Below are positions 60,970-64,000 of a DNA stretch of 64,000 nt, one piece after another. Under the pieces are notes generated by a model. That model did not search any database, was not told where the DNA came from, and worked only from the letters and a program-made list of their open reading frames with translations. Origin of the DNA: Crocodylus rhombifer (lineage: Eukaryota; Chordata; Crocodylia; Crocodylidae); NCBI GenBank assembly GCA_038503035.1, contig JAVSML010000973.1:248001-312000 (forward strand), read 5' to 3'. The stretch's first letter is position 1, and the number at the start of each line of letters is the position of its first letter. A program made the translations under genes and the position numbers.

Positions 60970-61265
60970 AGGTGGTTCTCAACATTTTCAGACACGAAGT
61001 ACCCCCTCCTAGCCCAAGGCCCCCCACAGAAAATGCCAGCTGTTGGCCTTCACTCATTTTTTTTACCTATAGAAATGATAAAGCAATTCTTCTGTTGTAT
61101 CCTAGTTCTTTGCAGCAATCCTTGATGTTTTTGACACTGGACTCCTGTTTAAATCTCTGGGATTCTCTTTCGAATCATGTGTAGGTGTTTGCCCACCTAT
61201 GGTACAAATGCTGTGCAGCTTCCTGCAGTACCCCTGGGTGCTGTAACACCCTGGTTGAGAATCGT
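60970..61265. mobile_element. hAT-type MITE, same family as 42002-42321
   Basis: The left end is GGTGGTTCTCAACATTTTC and the right end is CCTGGTTGAGAATCGTA, an inverted pair. Shared interior landmarks are CAGAAAATGCCAGCTGTTGG, AAAGCAATTCTTCTGTTG and CCTGGGTGCTGTAACACC. The copy is noncoding. Target duplication is not clear; the ends are slightly decayed. Confidence 0.75.
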
Positions 61266-62294
61266 AGCTCTAAGCCCTTGGTTCCTGATTTTGCACAGCT
61301 GTTAAAAGGATTTGCTTTACTACAGAAAGTAGGTGCTATTTTATTTATGGTTTTAAGTTGGCTTTTCAGTTCCTGGCTGAAAGGCAATGCACAATGCGAG
61401 GTTGTGGTCGGTGACATTTTAATATTGATAGAACAGGGGTTGCATAGTGTTTAAGACAGTCTTATTTACCTGATGGGCCTTAATTTGACTGAAGGGGATG
61501 TGAATGCTTTTTACTTCAAACAAGAGGACACTGGCCTCCAAAGGTTAAGAAACTGGTTGAAACTCAGTCATTGTTTCAGAGTCCGCAAGGCCGCGTTTTC
61601 CTGCTGAACTGAAGCAAACATCTAACTTCTTTCAAACTTTGGCTACTCGCTGGATTTGGCATCTACTTGACCATTATGTTTTTGCTTATCAATGTAGTAG
61701 GTGAATTGGGGCATTTAATCGCATTCCTCAAATTATAGACAGTTTATGGCAGGATTAAGCTGTCAACTTCTGCTGCTAATCTTTGATTTAAATTTTCTTA
61801 GGTGCCTTCAAGGCTCCTCCCAGCTAGTTGGTTAGACGGTCCACAAAGTTTCCTTTTGATAGTTAATATTCTTTTTGACATTACAATGGGACGTGGTCAG
61901 TGGCATGACATGAAGAATGAATTTGGCTCCCAGAGTTACACTGCATCTGCAGGTGAGGGTTTATACAAATTCAACTGGTGTTCGTCCCCTGATTTAGATT
62001 ATGCCAGCATAAAGCATTGCAGCTATGCCTGCTGTCTTCTCAGTGTTGAGATGGTTAGTTAACAGAATATAAAAACTGCTGCCGATCAATCATGTCCTTC
62101 ATGCAGTCAGCAGAGATGTACGCTTCCAAGTTTGGTATTAATATACTCAAAAAATTAAGCTGCTCTTTTTGGATGAACAGCAGCCTGGTGCATCTGTCTC
62201 TCACCCTCAACCTAAATGACACATGTTTTTGGGTGGAATGACTATACCAGTTCATTCTGATAATACTGACAAACTATTTCATTTCCGCCTCTTT

Positions 62295-62541
62295 GGGTGC
62301 GTCTACATGTCGCTACAGCATCATGCTTTAGTATTACTTACAGCACAGTGCAGTAAATGCCTGTACTACGCCGTGCATGCCATGCACAGATCTCACCGCT
62401 TGTAGCAGCACACTGTACTGGGAGAGCATGCCATTATGGTGACATAGCTGCTGATCACGTGTGGACTCCTGTGATCGCCACGTCGCCCTAGCACACCGTA
62501 GCACATTGCTATACACCATAGGGCGACATGTAGATGCACCC
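62295..62541. mobile_element. MITE with GGGTGCATCTACATGTCGC ends
   Basis: The left end GGGTGCGTCTACATGTCGC and the complement of the right end, GGGTGCATCTACATGTCGC, differ at one base. Both sides are flanked by TTT, a possible 3-bp target duplication. The element is 247 bp and noncoding. Similarity to PIF/Harbinger MITEs reported from crocodilians (Chompy) is inference; the ends also recall those at 23774-24049. Confidence 0.8.
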
Positions 62542-62924
62542 TTTGAATACCTTTTTAATGTGATGGTTTGCAAACAGATGTTATGTTCCCACATAGTCAG
62601 AATCAGAGTAACAGAAATGGGCTAGTTCTGAGTGCTGTCTTGATTTATTAAGTGCTCTCTCAAATTGAATATTCTTGAAGTGTTCGGATGCACTCTGTAC
62701 AGGGGCTTGGTACACGTACAGTGAGCTGCTTAAGATCCCCTCTGCAGACCTCAAGTGGTGCCTGGCCTGGTGCCCTTTCTTTTAAGGATGAATAAACATG
62801 CCAGATTGGTATTGAATTTGCTAACTTAATAATAAGTACTGCTATACCATCTTGCCTTCACAAGCCACTCCCAGAACATTGCAAACATGAGTTCAACTTC
62901 CAGACGGCTCTGGCAGCATGGGGG

Positions 62925-63005
62925 AGTGTGTATTATTCCTGTTTTACAGACTGCAAACAATTGTGGAGATGCTGTGATTTGTCTGAAGCAGGTTAGGGAC
63001 AGAGC
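62925..63005 (-). mobile_element. MIR-type SINE fragment, antisense
   Basis: The + strand reads TATTATTCCTGTTTTACAGA, then AGATGCTGTGATTTGTCTGA, AGCAGGTTAGGGACAGAGCT. This matches the antisense MIR order (attatccccattttacaga, gtgacttgcccaaggtcacac, agcaggtcagtggcagagct). It is degenerate and the ends are not defined. Confidence 0.6.
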
Positions 63006-64000
63006 TCTTAGGTGTTTGCCCTACTCTACTGGCGCTTTCCCAGCTTGCAAAAGCAGCTCTGTGCCTCAGTGCAAGTGTCAACGTGCGAAAACAAAGGTTT
63101 CCTTTTTAACCGAAAGCTGCGCTTTGAATTGGTTCGGCGGAGCTGCAGGTTAGGCTCTGTTCCAGGCATCCTCATAACTGTGCAGCATTTGCAGGACTCG
63201 TGCATTCGGAGTGGGTTGAGGTCTTTGAGTTGAGGTGTGAGGGCAGGCTTTGTCGGCAGGTTTGAGCTGTAACCTGATTAATTTGAACAGGTAAAAAGTA
63301 ACACAATCTCCCAGCACTGCTACTGGCGCTGCAGCCTGTTGAGTAGTGAATTTTTCATCAGAGGGCCATTAGAAAGGACGTGTAAGTTACTGAAGATGGT
63401 AGAAAGAAGAGAACCGCAGCCAGGCTTTCATCCAGAGGGATATTACCTAACCAGTGAGGAATCCTTTCATCAATAAATTATGAGAGGACCGGGAGAGTTT
63501 CAAAAGATCAGCCTGTTAGCATGCTCTCATCAGGAGGTTTAAGGAACATTATATTTTGGGATGGGATGTCCTCTTAGAGAAGTCAGTACCAGACCGGGGC
63601 GGCAGTAGCACATGGCATAGCTGACTGAGGAACTTAAGATTCCCAAATCCTTGCCGTGCATCTCGACGCACAGCGTGTGCCCTTATAAAGGGAGGCGGGA
63701 GGTACGCCGTGCGTCTCTGCGAAAGAAGAGGAGCGAGTATGCAGGCTAAGCATTCACCTCCTATTAAATAACAAGGAAAAACCCCAAGCAGGCATCCATT
63801 GTTCCTTCGCCTGGCTGTCTTCCACGCTGCTCGGCAGCTCCTCCTTTGGAAGGGCCACGGTGTCAGAGCAGACATCTGGTCTCATTTCTCACCGCTTCTG
63901 CTTGGCGCCGCTCTGGATCCCCATCTTGTCACGTGTGCTGCGCCTGTCAAATTCCAGCCGCAAGGAGCAGACGCTTTTGTTTTTTTGTCCTTCTGGAGCA

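Larger units (their letters stand above)
34240..64000 (+). other. EXOC6B intron, 5' part (incomplete)
   Basis: Sequence after the second exon, starting with a consensus GTAAGT donor. Repeats listed separately occupy parts of 35980-36081, 38759-39683, 40065-42321, 42808-42912, 44148-44470, 45635-45890, 46785-46925, 52810-53045, 54655-56995, 60970-61265, 62295-62541 and 62925-63005. I recognise no gene or repeat family in 34240-35979, 36082-38758, 42913-44147, 44471-45634, 45891-46784, 46926-52809, 53046-54654, 56996-60969, 61266-62294, 62542-62924 and 63006-64000. I looked for the probable last EXOC6B exon (protein beginning LLDLF) and did not see it. Confidence 0.8.

Noticed and set aside
61650..61680. 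Text resembling a Trp-Ile-Trp...Leu-Leu-Asp stretch, considered for the last EXOC6B exon
   Set aside because: The order of residues does not match LLDLF...DWSTYLADYG and no acceptor site precedes it in frame.

Overview
This window looks like vertebrate nuclear DNA from a non-avian reptile, most likely a crocodilian; a turtle is not excluded. The grounds are many CR1 LINE copies ending in 3' repeats built on TCTATGA, old CR1 copies of the kind common in turtle and crocodile genomes, MIR-like SINEs, hAT MITEs, and palindromic MITEs with CATCTACATGT-type ends. There are no bacterial-style operons. Open frames longer than about 100 codons are transposon-derived or chance.

The only host gene I can support is EXOC6B (exocyst subunit Sec15B) on the + strand. 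Two consecutive coding exons are visible: 18467-18608 (142 nt) and 34166-34239 (74 nt). They join in frame across a phase-1 junction and encode part of the C-terminal Sec15 domain. Residue choices favour EXOC6B over EXOC6. The window therefore covers the end of one intron, a whole 15,557-bp intron, and nearly 30 kb of the next intron. I could not find the preceding exon or the probable terminal exon, so both should lie outside.

The rest is intron. In order: a palindromic MITE (1500-1822); an old antisense CR1 in two blocks (2183-2905 and 3885-4745) with a hAT MITE between them; a well-preserved antisense CR1 with a 439-codon reverse-transcriptase frame (7445-8880); a long inverted repeat (about 9350-9925); a MIR (12065-12160); a hAT MITE (12970-13246); an antisense CR1 split by a probable solo LTR (14880-16875, LTR at 15394-16001); and a CR1 tail just before the first exon. 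The complete intron holds a hAT MITE with a perfect 8-bp target duplication (19405-19627), a sense CR1 (22163-22790), a second palindromic MITE (23774-24049), and repeat-free stretches that may contain conserved noncoding elements. The last intron holds several CR1 fragments, a Tigger-like element with a Lys/Ser/Pro-rich frame (38759-39320), a rearranged CR1 (40065-41060), more hAT MITEs (42002-42321 and 60970-61265), paired CR1 fragments on opposite strands (54655-55378 and 56075-56845), MIRs, and another MITE (62295-62541).

No tRNA, rRNA, CRISPR array, complete autonomous transposon or second host gene was recognised. Repeat boundaries are estimates from reading the sequence, good to roughly 10-30 bp unless a target duplication is stated.
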